Shown here in pieces: positions 36,213 to 44,403 of a stretch of DNA of 64,000 bases. The DNA is from Anaerococcus sp. Marseille-P3625. GTDB taxonomy: Bacteria; Bacillota; Clostridia; Tissierellales; Peptoniphilaceae. Both the position numbers and the translations under genes were made by a program. The first letter of the stretch is position 1, and every line of letters starts with the position of its first letter. The notes under the pieces were generated by a model. It did not search any database, was not told where the DNA came from, and worked only from the letters and a program-made list of their open reading frames with translations. The stretch spans positions 124,001-188,000 of the forward strand of contig NZ_OCTP01000010.1 of the NCBI RefSeq assembly GCF_900232825.1, in the 5' to 3' direction.

Positions 36213-37955
36213 GTGAGAGAATTGATAAAAACTTTATATGAGGTGTCAGGGTCATATTCAAATAAAATAACAAAAATGCTTATTTTTGATGTATTTAAGG
36301 GAGTATTTGAAGGAGTTTCTTTAGGTGCAATTCTACTATGTTTGACCAAAATTTGTGAAAATATATTTACGAACCAAAGCATTTTAATGAAAGATGTGTG
36401 TATTGTTTTTATTATTGCAGCTATAAGTTTGGTGGGGAAAATTATATTTGGATATCTGGCTGATAAAAACAAATATATTGCTTCGTACAATTTAGGAGCA
36501 GAAAATAGATTATATATTGGTGATCGTTTAAAAAATGTAAACATGGGATATTTCAGCATAAATTCTTTAGGGAATATAGCAGGAGCATTGTCAACTGTTA
36601 TAGGTGAACTTGAAACAATAGGAGTTTTTATTATTGAGCAAATGCTTGTAGGTACAATACAGACACTAATTATGGTTATTTTTATACTACCTTATGATTT
36701 TGCAACAGCTATAATTATATTGTTGACTTTGATTGTTGGAACCTTAGTAAACTTATTCACACAAAAAAGCACAGATCAACTAACAGAGAGATTGTTAGGA
36801 CTTAAATTGGATTTAAGTGAAAAAATGCTTGAGTATGTAAATGGGATAGGAATAACTAAAGCATTTGGAAAAGATCAAAATACAGTTAAGGAACTAAACG
36901 AAAGTATTACAAAAAGTCGCAAAGGTTTCCTTGCAGTAGAAAAAATTTTAGTTCCAACACAGTTTTTATTCTTGTTAGTATTTAAAATTGGTATTTGTGT
37001 GATAATTTTTAGTTCTATAATAAGATATTTATCAGGGGATATTGAAGTTACTAAAGCTATTATATTAATTGTTATGAGTTTTGTTGTTTTTTCTGGATTT
37101 GAATTAGCAGGAAGTATGCAGAGTATTAAGGGTGTTGCTGTACGAAATCTTAATACTGTTATAAATTTAAGAAATTTGCCTGTAATTGAAGAAGGTGAAA
37201 TGACAGAAGTAGATAAAGCAGAAATATCAATGAACAATATTTCATTTTCTTATGGAAAAGAAAATCTTTTCAATAATCTAAGTATGCTTGTTCCAGATGG
37301 AAAAACTACTGCTCTTGTTGGATTTTCAGGAAGTGGTAAAACAACACTTTGCAATTTAATGGCGAGGTTTTGGGATGTAAATTCTGGCGAAGTAAAAGTT
37401 GGAAATCTAAATATTAAACAGTACAAGTATGATGAATTGCTTTCAAATTTTAGCTTTGTTTTTCAAGACGTGTATCTTTTTGATGATACCATAAAAAACA
37501 ATATTAAGTTTGGTAATCCAAATGCAACAGATGAAGAAATGATAGATATTGCCAAAAAAGCTCAGTGCCATGATTTTATTATGAAATTGCCACAAGCTTA
37601 TGATACTGTTTTGCAAGAAGGGGGTTCAAATCTATCGGGTGGTGAGCGTCAACGAATTTCTATTGCAAGAGCCATGTTAAAACCGAGTAGGTTTGTAGTT
37701 CTTGATGAGGCAACTTCGAGCGTAGATCCAGAAAATGAAAAAGAATTATTGATTGCTTTGAAAAACTTATTAAAAGGCAAAACTGTTATTGTAATTGCAC
37801 ACAAGCTTTCTACTGTAAAAAATGCAGATCAGATAGTTGTTTTAAAAGACGGTGTTATAAAACAAGTAGGAACACATAGTGAACTTGCAACTAAACATGG
37901 AATATATAAGGATTTTATTGAAATCAGAAAACAATCTGAAAAGTGGAAGATTTAA
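36213..37955 (+). CDS. Exporter-fold ABC transporter half, YbtQ/IrtB-like
   Basis: This 580-residue partner of the preceding protein starts with GTG at 36213 behind GAGGTGAT. It has a six-helix membrane domain and an ATPase with Walker A GFSGSGKTT (about 369), signature LSGGERQR (about 473) and Walker B FVVLDEATSSVD (about 492). All catalytic motifs are intact. Together the two halves form the predicted ferric-siderophore transporter of the locus. The last 13 bases overlap a leftover ABC fragment at 37943. Confidence 0.87.
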   Translation: MRELIKTLYEVSGSYSNKITKMLIFDVFKGVFEGVSLGAILLCLTKICENIFTNQSILMKDVCIVFIIAAISLVGKIIFGYLADKNKYIASYNLGAENRLYIGDRLKNVNMGYFSINSLGNIAGALSTVIGELETIGVFIIEQMLVGTIQTLIMVIFILPYDFATAIIILLTLIVGTLVNLFTQKSTDQLTERLLGLKLDLSEKMLEYVNGIGITKAFGKDQNTVKELNESITKSRKGFLAVEKILVPTQFLFLLVFKIGICVIIFSSIIRYLSGDIEVTKAIILIVMSFVVFSGFELAGSMQSIKGVAVRNLNTVINLRNLPVIEEGEMTEVDKAEISMNNISFSYGKENLFNNLSMLVPDGKTTALVGFSGSGKTTLCNLMARFWDVNSGEVKVGNLNIKQYKYDELLSNFSFVFQDVYLFDDTIKNNIKFGNPNATDEEMIDIAKKAQCHDFIMKLPQAYDTVLQEGGSNLSGGERQRISIARAMLKPSRFVVLDEATSSVDPENEKELLIALKNLLKGKTVIVIAHKLSTVKNADQIVVLKDGVIKQVGTHSELATKHGIYKDFIEIRKQSEKWKI

Positions 37956-38212
37956 ATTTGAGTAATAGATCAATCTTAATTTTTGACAAGCCTACAAGTG
38001 GTTTGGATTTTAGGAATATGAAAGAAGTTTCTAATGAAATGATGAGGCTTAAAGAGGGCGGAAAAACTATTTTTATTATTACACATGATCCAGAATTAGT
38101 AGAATGCTGTTGTAATTATTTTATGTTTATGGAGAATGGAAAAGTCAAATGGCATGTTATTAAAGATGAAAAGAATATGGAAAAAATTAGGGAATTCTTC
38201 GATCAAACTTAA
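37943..38212 (+). pseudogene. 3' remnant of an ECF-type ABC ATPase
   Basis: An 89-codon frame matches only the last third of an ECF/cobalt-type ATPase: Walker B and D-loop (ILIFDKPTSGLD), switch histidine (IITHDPE) and tail. Walker A and the signature motif are missing. The catalytic Glu after Walker B is Lys (DKPT instead of DEPT). It has only a GTG start and no ribosome site. It looks like what remains of a second ECF ATPase after a deletion, and it probably has no activity. Confidence 0.75.
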
Positions 38213-38253
38213 AATTTGGCTGAAAAATATGGATGAAAAAAGGAGGTAATTTT

Positions 38254-39618
38254 ATGAAACAAGATATGAAAGAACAATTATTAACAAAAAGACCTATAGA
38301 TTTACTTTTTCAATTATCTATCCCTGCTGTAATAGGAATGATAGTAATAGGTCTTTATCCACTAATGGATGGAATTTTTGCAGGAAATATTATAGGGCAA
38401 ACTGCAATGACAGCTTGTGGTGTAGCTATGCCACTTACCTTTTTCAATAGTGGAGTTTCTACACTCATAGGTGTAGGTTCAGCATCGGTTTTATCAAGAG
38501 CTATAGGAAAGGGCGACAAAAAAACAGTTGATAAAATTATGGGAAATTTAATCTTTTGGGTTATTCTATTCTCATTAATTATTACAATAGGCGGAATTTT
38601 ACTTGCACCACATTTTTTAGATATGGTTGGAGCAAGTGGAGAAATTAAAGAATATGGTATCAGATATTTACGAGTAATTTTCATTGGTTCTTTATTTGTA
38701 AACTTTACTCAATCAGCAAACATGGTTATGCGTGGAGAAGGATTAATGAAAAAAGCAATGCTCATTATGGGGCTAGGGGCTTTTTTAAACATAATTCTTG
38801 ATCCAATTCTAATGAAATTAATGGGAAAATACGCAATAGAAGGGGCTGCACTTGCAACTATTACAGCACAATTTGTTCAAGCAATAATAACACTCCATTA
38901 CTTCAAATACAAAAGTAAAGCAGTAAAAATAAATAAAATCAAACCTGATCAGGAAATAAAAAAAGAAATGTTTGGCGTAGGTTCATCTGCTATGATGATG
39001 CAAATTTTATTTATGATTCAACAAACAATGCTATATAAAATGTCCTTTAAATATGGCGGAGATACAAATGCTATCTTGATGGCAGCAACACTTAGAATAT
39101 ATGCCTTTTCATTTATTCCACTTTGGGGAATGAGTCAAGGTTTACAACCTGTAGTTGGTACAAATTTTGGAGCAAAGAAATACGACAGAGTAAAAGAAGC
39201 TATGAAAGTATTTTCCATTGGAGGATTAGTTCTGGCATCAATATTTTGGATACCAGCATTAGCATTTTCAAAGAATATTCTTTCTTTATTTGGAGTAGAA
39301 GAAAACATTATAACTCAAGGAATAGGGAACTTTAGATTATTCTATTCTATCTTTATTCTATATGGAGTAATGGTAATGACTATAACATTCTTCCAATCAA
39401 TAGGAAATGCTAAAAAAGCTGGCATAATAGTAATGCTAAGGCAGTTATTTTTATTCGTACCTGCAATGATTATTTTGCCAATGATATTTGGAGTTAAAGC
39501 AGTATGGTTTGCTGAACCTCTTGTAGATTTAATTATGATAATAGCTGGTGTAGTAATGATGTTTGGGGAATTAAATAGGATGGATAAAATTAGTTTGAAA
39601 AATTCAAGTAATGAATAA
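38254..39618 (+). CDS. MATE-family multidrug/metabolite efflux protein
   Basis: This roughly 454-residue protein has 12 hydrophobic segments and the MATE landmarks near the N-terminus (LLFQLSIPAVIGM, then YPLMDGIFAGN) and centre (LWGMSQGLQPVVGTNFGAK). It is probably a cation-driven exporter. I chose ATG 38254, which follows AAAGGAGG; an in-frame ATG at 38233 lies ahead of that site. Placement as last gene of the locus suggests export of the siderophore, and a MATE gene also ends the equibactin locus as I recall it. Export of unrelated drugs is the alternative. Confidence 0.85.
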   Translation: MKQDMKEQLLTKRPIDLLFQLSIPAVIGMIVIGLYPLMDGIFAGNIIGQTAMTACGVAMPLTFFNSGVSTLIGVGSASVLSRAIGKGDKKTVDKIMGNLIFWVILFSLIITIGGILLAPHFLDMVGASGEIKEYGIRYLRVIFIGSLFVNFTQSANMVMRGEGLMKKAMLIMGLGAFLNIILDPILMKLMGKYAIEGAALATITAQFVQAIITLHYFKYKSKAVKINKIKPDQEIKKEMFGVGSSAMMMQILFMIQQTMLYKMSFKYGGDTNAILMAATLRIYAFSFIPLWGMSQGLQPVVGTNFGAKKYDRVKEAMKVFSIGGLVLASIFWIPALAFSKNILSLFGVEENIITQGIGNFRLFYSIFILYGVMVMTITFFQSIGNAKKAGIIVMLRQLFLFVPAMIILPMIFGVKAVWFAEPLVDLIMIIAGVVMMFGELNRMDKISLKNSSNE

Positions 39619-39653
39619 TGAGTGGATTGATTTAAAAGAATGGAGGTAAAATA

Positions 39654-39722
39654 TGCAAAAAAATATAATTAAAGTAAATTTACCTTTTTTCTTTGGTTTA
39701 CGCTGTTTACAAGTTAGATAAC
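39654..39722 (+). CDS. Possible 22-codon leader-like peptide
   Basis: A strong ribosome site (GGAGG) precedes ATG 39654 and a 22-codon frame beginning MQKNIIKVNL and ending in a basic tail. It lies between the MATE gene and a terminator hairpin, which is the arrangement of a leader peptide, or the debris of a lost gene. No similar protein is recognised. Confidence 0.3.
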
Positions 39723-39774
39723 TCAGTTAAAAAATTAAATACAAATACTATTAGAAAGAGTTTCTTTCATTCTA

Positions 39775-39816
39775 GAGGACTAACCATGCCCAAGAGCAGG
39801 AGTCCTCCTTTTTTTG
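39775..39816 (+). terminator. Terminator closing the siderophore/transport region
   Basis: GAGGACT (39775-39781) pairs with AGTCCTC (39801-39807) and is followed by seven T. It separates the cargo from the recombination module. Confidence 0.75.
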
Positions 39817-39857
39817 TCTGAAAACATAAAGACAAAAAAAGAATGGAGGAAGCATAA

Positions 39858-40268
39858 ATGACAAAAGAATATTACCTTTATGTCGGTGGGCAAAAAATCA
39901 AAGTAAGCGAGCAGATATACAAAGTCTACTGGCAAGAAAGAGAACATGAAAAATATTTAGAGCAGGTGGACAAGAAAAACCACTTGCTCTTTTTTTCATC
40001 TCTAAATCACGATGGAAATTTTGAAAATAATCTAGAAGATAAAAATGTTGATGTTGAAAAAGTTGTAGCTACACAAATAATGATTGAAGCACTAAGAAAT
40101 GCTATGTCAAAGTTAAATGAGGAGGAACGGGAAATAATCGAAAGATTATATTTCAATGATGAAACACTTCGTGCAGTTGCAAAGACTAAAAATATCTCAC
40201 ATCCAACTTTAATTAAAAGACGAGATAAAATTTTAGAAAAACTAAAGAAATTTATAGAAGAATTATAA
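39858..40268 (+). CDS. ICE-type sigma-70 family (region 4-like) protein
   Basis: This 136-residue protein has an N-terminal segment (YYLYVGGQKIKVSEQIYKVY) shared by small sigma-like proteins of conjugative elements and a C-terminal region-4 helix-turn-helix (LNEEEREIIERLYF, then LRAVAKTKNISHPTLIKRRD). A strong GGAGGAAG ribosome site precedes it. In Tn916-like and related elements such proteins regulate element functions. Position just ahead of the recombinase operon suggests control of excision. A long terminator hairpin follows. Confidence 0.8.
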   Translation: MTKEYYLYVGGQKIKVSEQIYKVYWQEREHEKYLEQVDKKNHLLFFSSLNHDGNFENNLEDKNVDVEKVVATQIMIEALRNAMSKLNEEEREIIERLYFNDETLRAVAKTKNISHPTLIKRRDKILEKLKKFIEEL

Positions 40269-40282
40269 ATTCTGGTTACCAA

Positions 40283-40335
40283 AGAGGGCAAATTTTCCTT
40301 TATAAAGTGAGGGGAATTTTGTCCTCTTTTATATA
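40283..40335 (+). terminator. Long terminator hairpin after the sigma-like gene
   Basis: AGAGGGCAAATTTTCC pairs with GGGGAATTTTGTCCTCT across a 12-base loop, with small mismatches, and is followed by a T-rich tract. It separates the sigma-like gene from the noncoding leader of the recombinase operon. Confidence 0.75.
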
Positions 40336-40359
40336 AAAAAAAGAAATTAATAAAAATTT

Positions 40360-40684
40360 GAACCTTGACAACTGAATAGACCAAGACAGGACATTAACCA
40401 TTTGTGGAGCTTTATAATTTCTTCGCCATAACTTTTCTGCTGATAAGGATTTCGGTTTAAATAAATACTCTAGTTAAAAGAAGGATAAAAGAAAACGAGC
40501 GACAAAAAGAAATTATATATTCAGCCTAGGAAACTGATGCATTGAAGCAAATGGGGATAATGATACTTCTACAGTTGTTGCCGGCTCATCTTGAAAAGGG
40601 GCGGTGGTGAAATTCCAATGTCGTGACCTACACGCCTGTTAATGTCAAAAAACTTAAAAAAATTAAAGATAAGGAGAAGATATT
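40360..40684. other. Noncoding leader ahead of recombinase operon, possible structured RNA
   Basis: No coding frame is supported over about 320 bases. It begins with TTGACA (40365-40370), which could be a -35, and its second half (40555-40655) is markedly more GC-rich than the neighbourhood, with GCCGGC, GGGGCGGTGG and ACCTACACGCC. That composition in a 28 percent-type GC background suggests conserved RNA or a protein-binding region. I have a vague memory of similar leaders in other clostridial elements but cannot name an RNA family. Confidence 0.4.
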
Positions 40685-40852
40685 ATGTGTGATGAACATA
40701 ATATAAATACAGAAATGAAAACAGATAAAAAAGATAAACAGATGATAAATCAAATTGATGGTTGGAATATAGAAGTTAAATTTAATGAAAATGGATTTAG
40801 CTTAGAAAATTTAGTAGAGGAATACATCAAAGAAAAATTTTCTGTCTATTAG
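40685..40852 (+). CDS. Small TnpW-like transposon protein
   Basis: The protein has 55 residues. It starts at ATG 40685 behind AAGGAGA, has a charged N-terminal half and ends with GWNIEVKFNENGFSLENLVEEYI. Small proteins with this strand-turn-helix end lie directly before large serine recombinases in Tn4451-like and related elements (TnpW family). The match is by pattern and context only. Function unknown; it may assist or regulate recombination. Confidence 0.5.
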   Translation: MCDEHNINTEMKTDKKDKQMINQIDGWNIEVKFNENGFSLENLVEEYIKEKFSVY

Positions 40853-40949
40853 GGGCTGACAAAAAATATAAGGAGCGTTATAATATTTTTGTGGAAGCCA
40901 ACCTTGGTTCGATTTATTGTATGTAAATTGAATTAAAGGAGGCTTTTTT

Positions 40950-42668
40950 ATGTTTAAAAACAATTTAGCAAAAGAAAATTTGGCAGTTATGTATTTAAGA
41001 TTATCAAAAGAAGATGGCGAAAAAACAGAAAGTAACTCTATATCCAATCAAAGAGAAATTATAAACTCTTATGCAAGAAAAAATCAATTTCCAATAGTCA
41101 AAGAGTATGTAGATGATGGATATTCAGGTGCAAATTTTGATCGTCCCAATTTTAAAGAAATGATAAAGGCTGCCTATGATAGAAAGTTCAATACAATTAT
41201 TGTAAAGGACTTATCAAGATTCGGAAGAGATTATATAGAAGCTGGAAAATATATTCAAAGAATATTTCCAGAAAACGGTATAAGATTTATATCAGTAAAT
41301 GACAATTACGATAGTAAAAGTGCAGATATAAACGATACACACCTTATACTTCCTATAAAAAACTTCATCAATGACAGTTATTGCCGAGATATTTCCAATA
41401 AGGTAAAAAGCTCTCAAAAGATAAAAAGAGAAAAAGGAGACTTTATCAGTGCTTTTGCACCTTATGGATATAAAAAGTCTGAGGAGAATAAAAACCAGTT
41501 AGTGATTGATAAAGAGATATCGGATATTATCAAAAATATATTTGATATGAAACTCTTGGGATATTCCTCAAAGGCAATTGCAGATGAACTAAATAATTTA
41601 GGAGTTTTAACTCCAAGAAAATATAAAGAAAGTCAAGGATTTAAGTGTAATGGATTTCAAAATACAAAAGGTGGAAATTGGTCAGCAAAGACAGTAAATA
41701 GAATTATAGAAAATGAAGTATATATTGGAAATACCTTACAAGGAAAGAGTGTTACTTTAAGTTACAAAAATAAAAAGCAGATAGAAAAAGAGAAAGAAGA
41801 ATGGATAAGAGTAGAAAATACCCATGAATCAATTATAAGTAAAGAAGTTTTTACTATTGCAAATACTATGTTAAAAAGAGATTTGAATAATTCTCGTGGA
41901 AAGGACAAAATTGATATTTTTACAGGAATGCTTTTTTGTAAAGAATGTGGAAGTTCTTTGATTAGAAGGACTGTAAAGTATAAAAAAAGAGAAGATGTTT
42001 TCTATATATGCTCAAAGTATAACAAGGAAAAATCTTGCACAAGACATAGCATAAAAGAAGAAACCTTGATAAAAGCAGTATCTAAAATAATGAAGTCCTA
42101 CATTGAATTTAATGAAAATCTATATTCTAAAGTTCAGCGTATAGATATAAATAAAAATTTGAAAGACAATCAAATTCCTATACTAAAACGAGAAAAAGCA
42201 ATGACAGAAGAACTCTTATCTTCCCTATACCTTGACCTAAAAGAAGATGTTATTAGTAAAGAAGAATATCAACTTTTTAGAAAAAACTATACAGAGAAAC
42301 TGACTAAATTAGATGAAAGTATCGAGTATAGATTGAAAAAACAGGAATATACTAAGGAGAAGATTGACAAAAATAAGAGTTGGATCATCGACATTAACAA
42401 GTATAAAAATTTATCGGAAATAGATAGATTGTCTGTTGTGATGCTCATTGATAAAATTTTTATTTCTGAAGATAAAACGATAGATGTTAGATTTAATCAT
42501 ACCGAAGAATTGTCTTTACTTGAAGAAATGACAAAAATGGATAAGTCTGACATTAAATCTAACACCATAAAAAAGAAAAGTATCGATATAAGCAGGAAGT
42601 CAAAAACTATCCCCACTGTTATGAATAAAAGTCTTGTAAGTGCTGAAAGTGAGGTATGCTATGGCTAG
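40950..42668 (+). CDS. Large serine recombinase 1 of 3
   Basis: This 572-residue large serine recombinase of the TnpX/phiC31-type integrase group has an N-terminal resolvase domain (YLRLSKEDGE with the catalytic Ser, IVKDLSRFGRDY), a recombinase domain (APYGYKKSEENK), a zinc-ribbon (CKECGSSL and later CSKYN...C) and a coiled C-terminus. AAAGGAGG precedes the ATG. It cuts and joins att sites for integration and excision. It overlaps recombinase 2 by eight bases, so all three are one operon. Nothing suggests inactivation. Confidence 0.9.
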   Translation: MFKNNLAKENLAVMYLRLSKEDGEKTESNSISNQREIINSYARKNQFPIVKEYVDDGYSGANFDRPNFKEMIKAAYDRKFNTIIVKDLSRFGRDYIEAGKYIQRIFPENGIRFISVNDNYDSKSADINDTHLILPIKNFINDSYCRDISNKVKSSQKIKREKGDFISAFAPYGYKKSEENKNQLVIDKEISDIIKNIFDMKLLGYSSKAIADELNNLGVLTPRKYKESQGFKCNGFQNTKGGNWSAKTVNRIIENEVYIGNTLQGKSVTLSYKNKKQIEKEKEEWIRVENTHESIISKEVFTIANTMLKRDLNNSRGKDKIDIFTGMLFCKECGSSLIRRTVKYKKREDVFYICSKYNKEKSCTRHSIKEETLIKAVSKIMKSYIEFNENLYSKVQRIDINKNLKDNQIPILKREKAMTEELLSSLYLDLKEDVISKEEYQLFRKNYTEKLTKLDESIEYRLKKQEYTKEKIDKNKSWIIDINKYKNLSEIDRLSVVMLIDKIFISEDKTIDVRFNHTEELSLLEEMTKMDKSDIKSNTIKKKSIDISRKSKTIPTVMNKSLVSAESEVCYG

Positions 42669-44403
42669 AACAAAAAATAGGCATATATCACAATCAGAAA
42701 CAGAAGTTGTAAAAGTGATTGAAAAAATATACATTGCCGGTATTTATGTTAGATTATCACAGGAAAGAAAGGAAGCTTACAGGGATAAAAGTAATTCACT
42801 TGAAATGCAGGAAGAACTTTGCATAAAAGCTGCAAACGAAAAAGATATAAAGATTTTAAGAGTATACAAGGACTATGAATATTCTGGAACAAATTTTAAA
42901 AGACCTGCATTTATTGAAATGATGGAAGATATCCGAACAGGTAGGATAAATTGTATCATAGTAAAAGATATGTCAAGGTTTGGTAGAGAGTATTTAGAAA
43001 TCGCAAACTATATCGAAAAAGTATTTCCATTTTTGGGAGTTCGATTTATTTCCGTAAATGATAATCTGGATACTAAAGACGGTATAAAATCAGATCAGAG
43101 TTATGAAATAGCAATAAAAAATATCTTCAATGATTTATACGCAAAAGATATTTCAAAGAAAATAAAAGCCTCCAAAGAAATAAAAATGAAACAAGGGTCT
43201 TTTATAGGAGCGATGGCTCCGTATGGCTATAAGGTTGATAAAATTGATGGAAAAAGAGTTCTGGTGATGGACGAAAAGGCAGCAGATGTAGTAAGACTTA
43301 TCTTTTATATGGCAAGTCAAGGTAAATCCAATATGCAAATAGCAAGAGAATTGACTAAAACATATACGACACCTGATGAATATAAAAGAACAGGTAAAAT
43401 TTTTAAGGATAAAGAAGATACAAAACAATGGGATATTTCTTATATATCAAAAATGCTTTCTGATGAAGTATATATTGGGAATTTGATTCAAAGAGTATTC
43501 TCAAATAGACATGATCCAAGTAGGAAAAGTAAGTTTCGTGATAAAGAAGAGTGGATTATAACAGAGAACACCCACAAAGGGTTAATAGACAAAACTACAT
43601 TTGAAAATATCAGAGAGATAAAGGAGAAAAAACAAAACTATCTACCTTACCATTCACTGAAAAACATAATAAAAGATGGAAAAGAAAATGTTGGAGTAAA
43701 AATTCAAAGAGATCATAAAAAAGAAGGAAAGTATGACGACCTCATACAGTGCAGTGTTTGTGGCAGATATTTGAAAAAACAATATGGACCAAGAGGACTG
43801 AAATATCATGATGAGATTTGCTATTGCTATTATTGTAAAGGTGGAGACAGATTAAAATTAGAAAAATCTCATGTCAGAATATATGAAACAGACCTCGACA
43901 AAATTTTAGTAGATACCTTAAAAAGACTGTTTTCAAGCTTTTATAAAAAGGATAAAAGATTACAACTAAAAATATATTTAGAAAATATAAGTGCTGAAAA
44001 GATAAATCATGTTTCTATAAAAACAGATGTAAATAATAAAAAGATTGCTTCTCTTAGGATCAATCTACAAGAACAATATGAAAACTATGTTAAAGGAGAG
44101 GTTCTTTTAAGTGATTTTAAAATAGAAAGTAAAAAAATAAATAATCAAATAAAAACCTTAAAAAATGAGTTAAAAGTTTTTGATGAAAGAATAAGAAATA
44201 TAAAAAATAAAAAAAGAGAAATTATAGAATTTATAGATGCACTATTTTGCTGTTTGGATGATAAAAGCATAGAAGTTGATAAAGAATTGGTCGATACATT
44301 AATTAGCCATATAGAAATATCAGAGTATAAGCAGGTTACCATATATTTTAAGTTTAATCTTGATAAAGATATGGGAAAGCAGTTGGAGGTAGAGCATGAA
44401 TAA
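42661..44403 (+). CDS. Large serine recombinase 2 of 3
   Basis: This roughly 580-residue protein starts at ATG 42661, which overlaps the preceding gene by eight bases and follows AGTGAGGT. A GTG 21 bases upstream is also in frame. The resolvase motif VRLSQERKEAY carries the catalytic Ser, with IVKDMSRFGREY following. The recombinase domain has APYGYKVDK, and a zinc-ribbon (CSVCGRYL, then CYCYYC) precedes a coiled C-terminus. It is complete and distinct in sequence from recombinases 1 and 3, so this is not a recent tandem duplication. All three may be needed jointly. Confidence 0.9.
   Translation: MARTKNRHISQSETEVVKVIEKIYIAGIYVRLSQERKEAYRDKSNSLEMQEELCIKAANEKDIKILRVYKDYEYSGTNFKRPAFIEMMEDIRTGRINCIIVKDMSRFGREYLEIANYIEKVFPFLGVRFISVNDNLDTKDGIKSDQSYEIAIKNIFNDLYAKDISKKIKASKEIKMKQGSFIGAMAPYGYKVDKIDGKRVLVMDEKAADVVRLIFYMASQGKSNMQIARELTKTYTTPDEYKRTGKIFKDKEDTKQWDISYISKMLSDEVYIGNLIQRVFSNRHDPSRKSKFRDKEEWIITENTHKGLIDKTTFENIREIKEKKQNYLPYHSLKNIIKDGKENVGVKIQRDHKKEGKYDDLIQCSVCGRYLKKQYGPRGLKYHDEICYCYYCKGGDRLKLEKSHVRIYETDLDKILVDTLKRLFSSFYKKDKRLQLKIYLENISAEKINHVSIKTDVNNKKIASLRINLQEQYENYVKGEVLLSDFKIESKKINNQIKTLKNELKVFDERIRNIKNKKREIIEFIDALFCCLDDKSIEVDKELVDTLISHIEISEYKQVTIYFKFNLDKDMGKQLEVEHE

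Noticed and set aside
39123-39335. 70-codon frame inside the MATE gene
   Set aside because: It is an alternative frame within a confident membrane-protein gene, without independent support.
40365-40400. Resemblance of TTGACAACTGAATA to rRNA-operon spacer sequence
   Set aside because: No rRNA or tRNA gene is adjacent, and the match is a short common motif.
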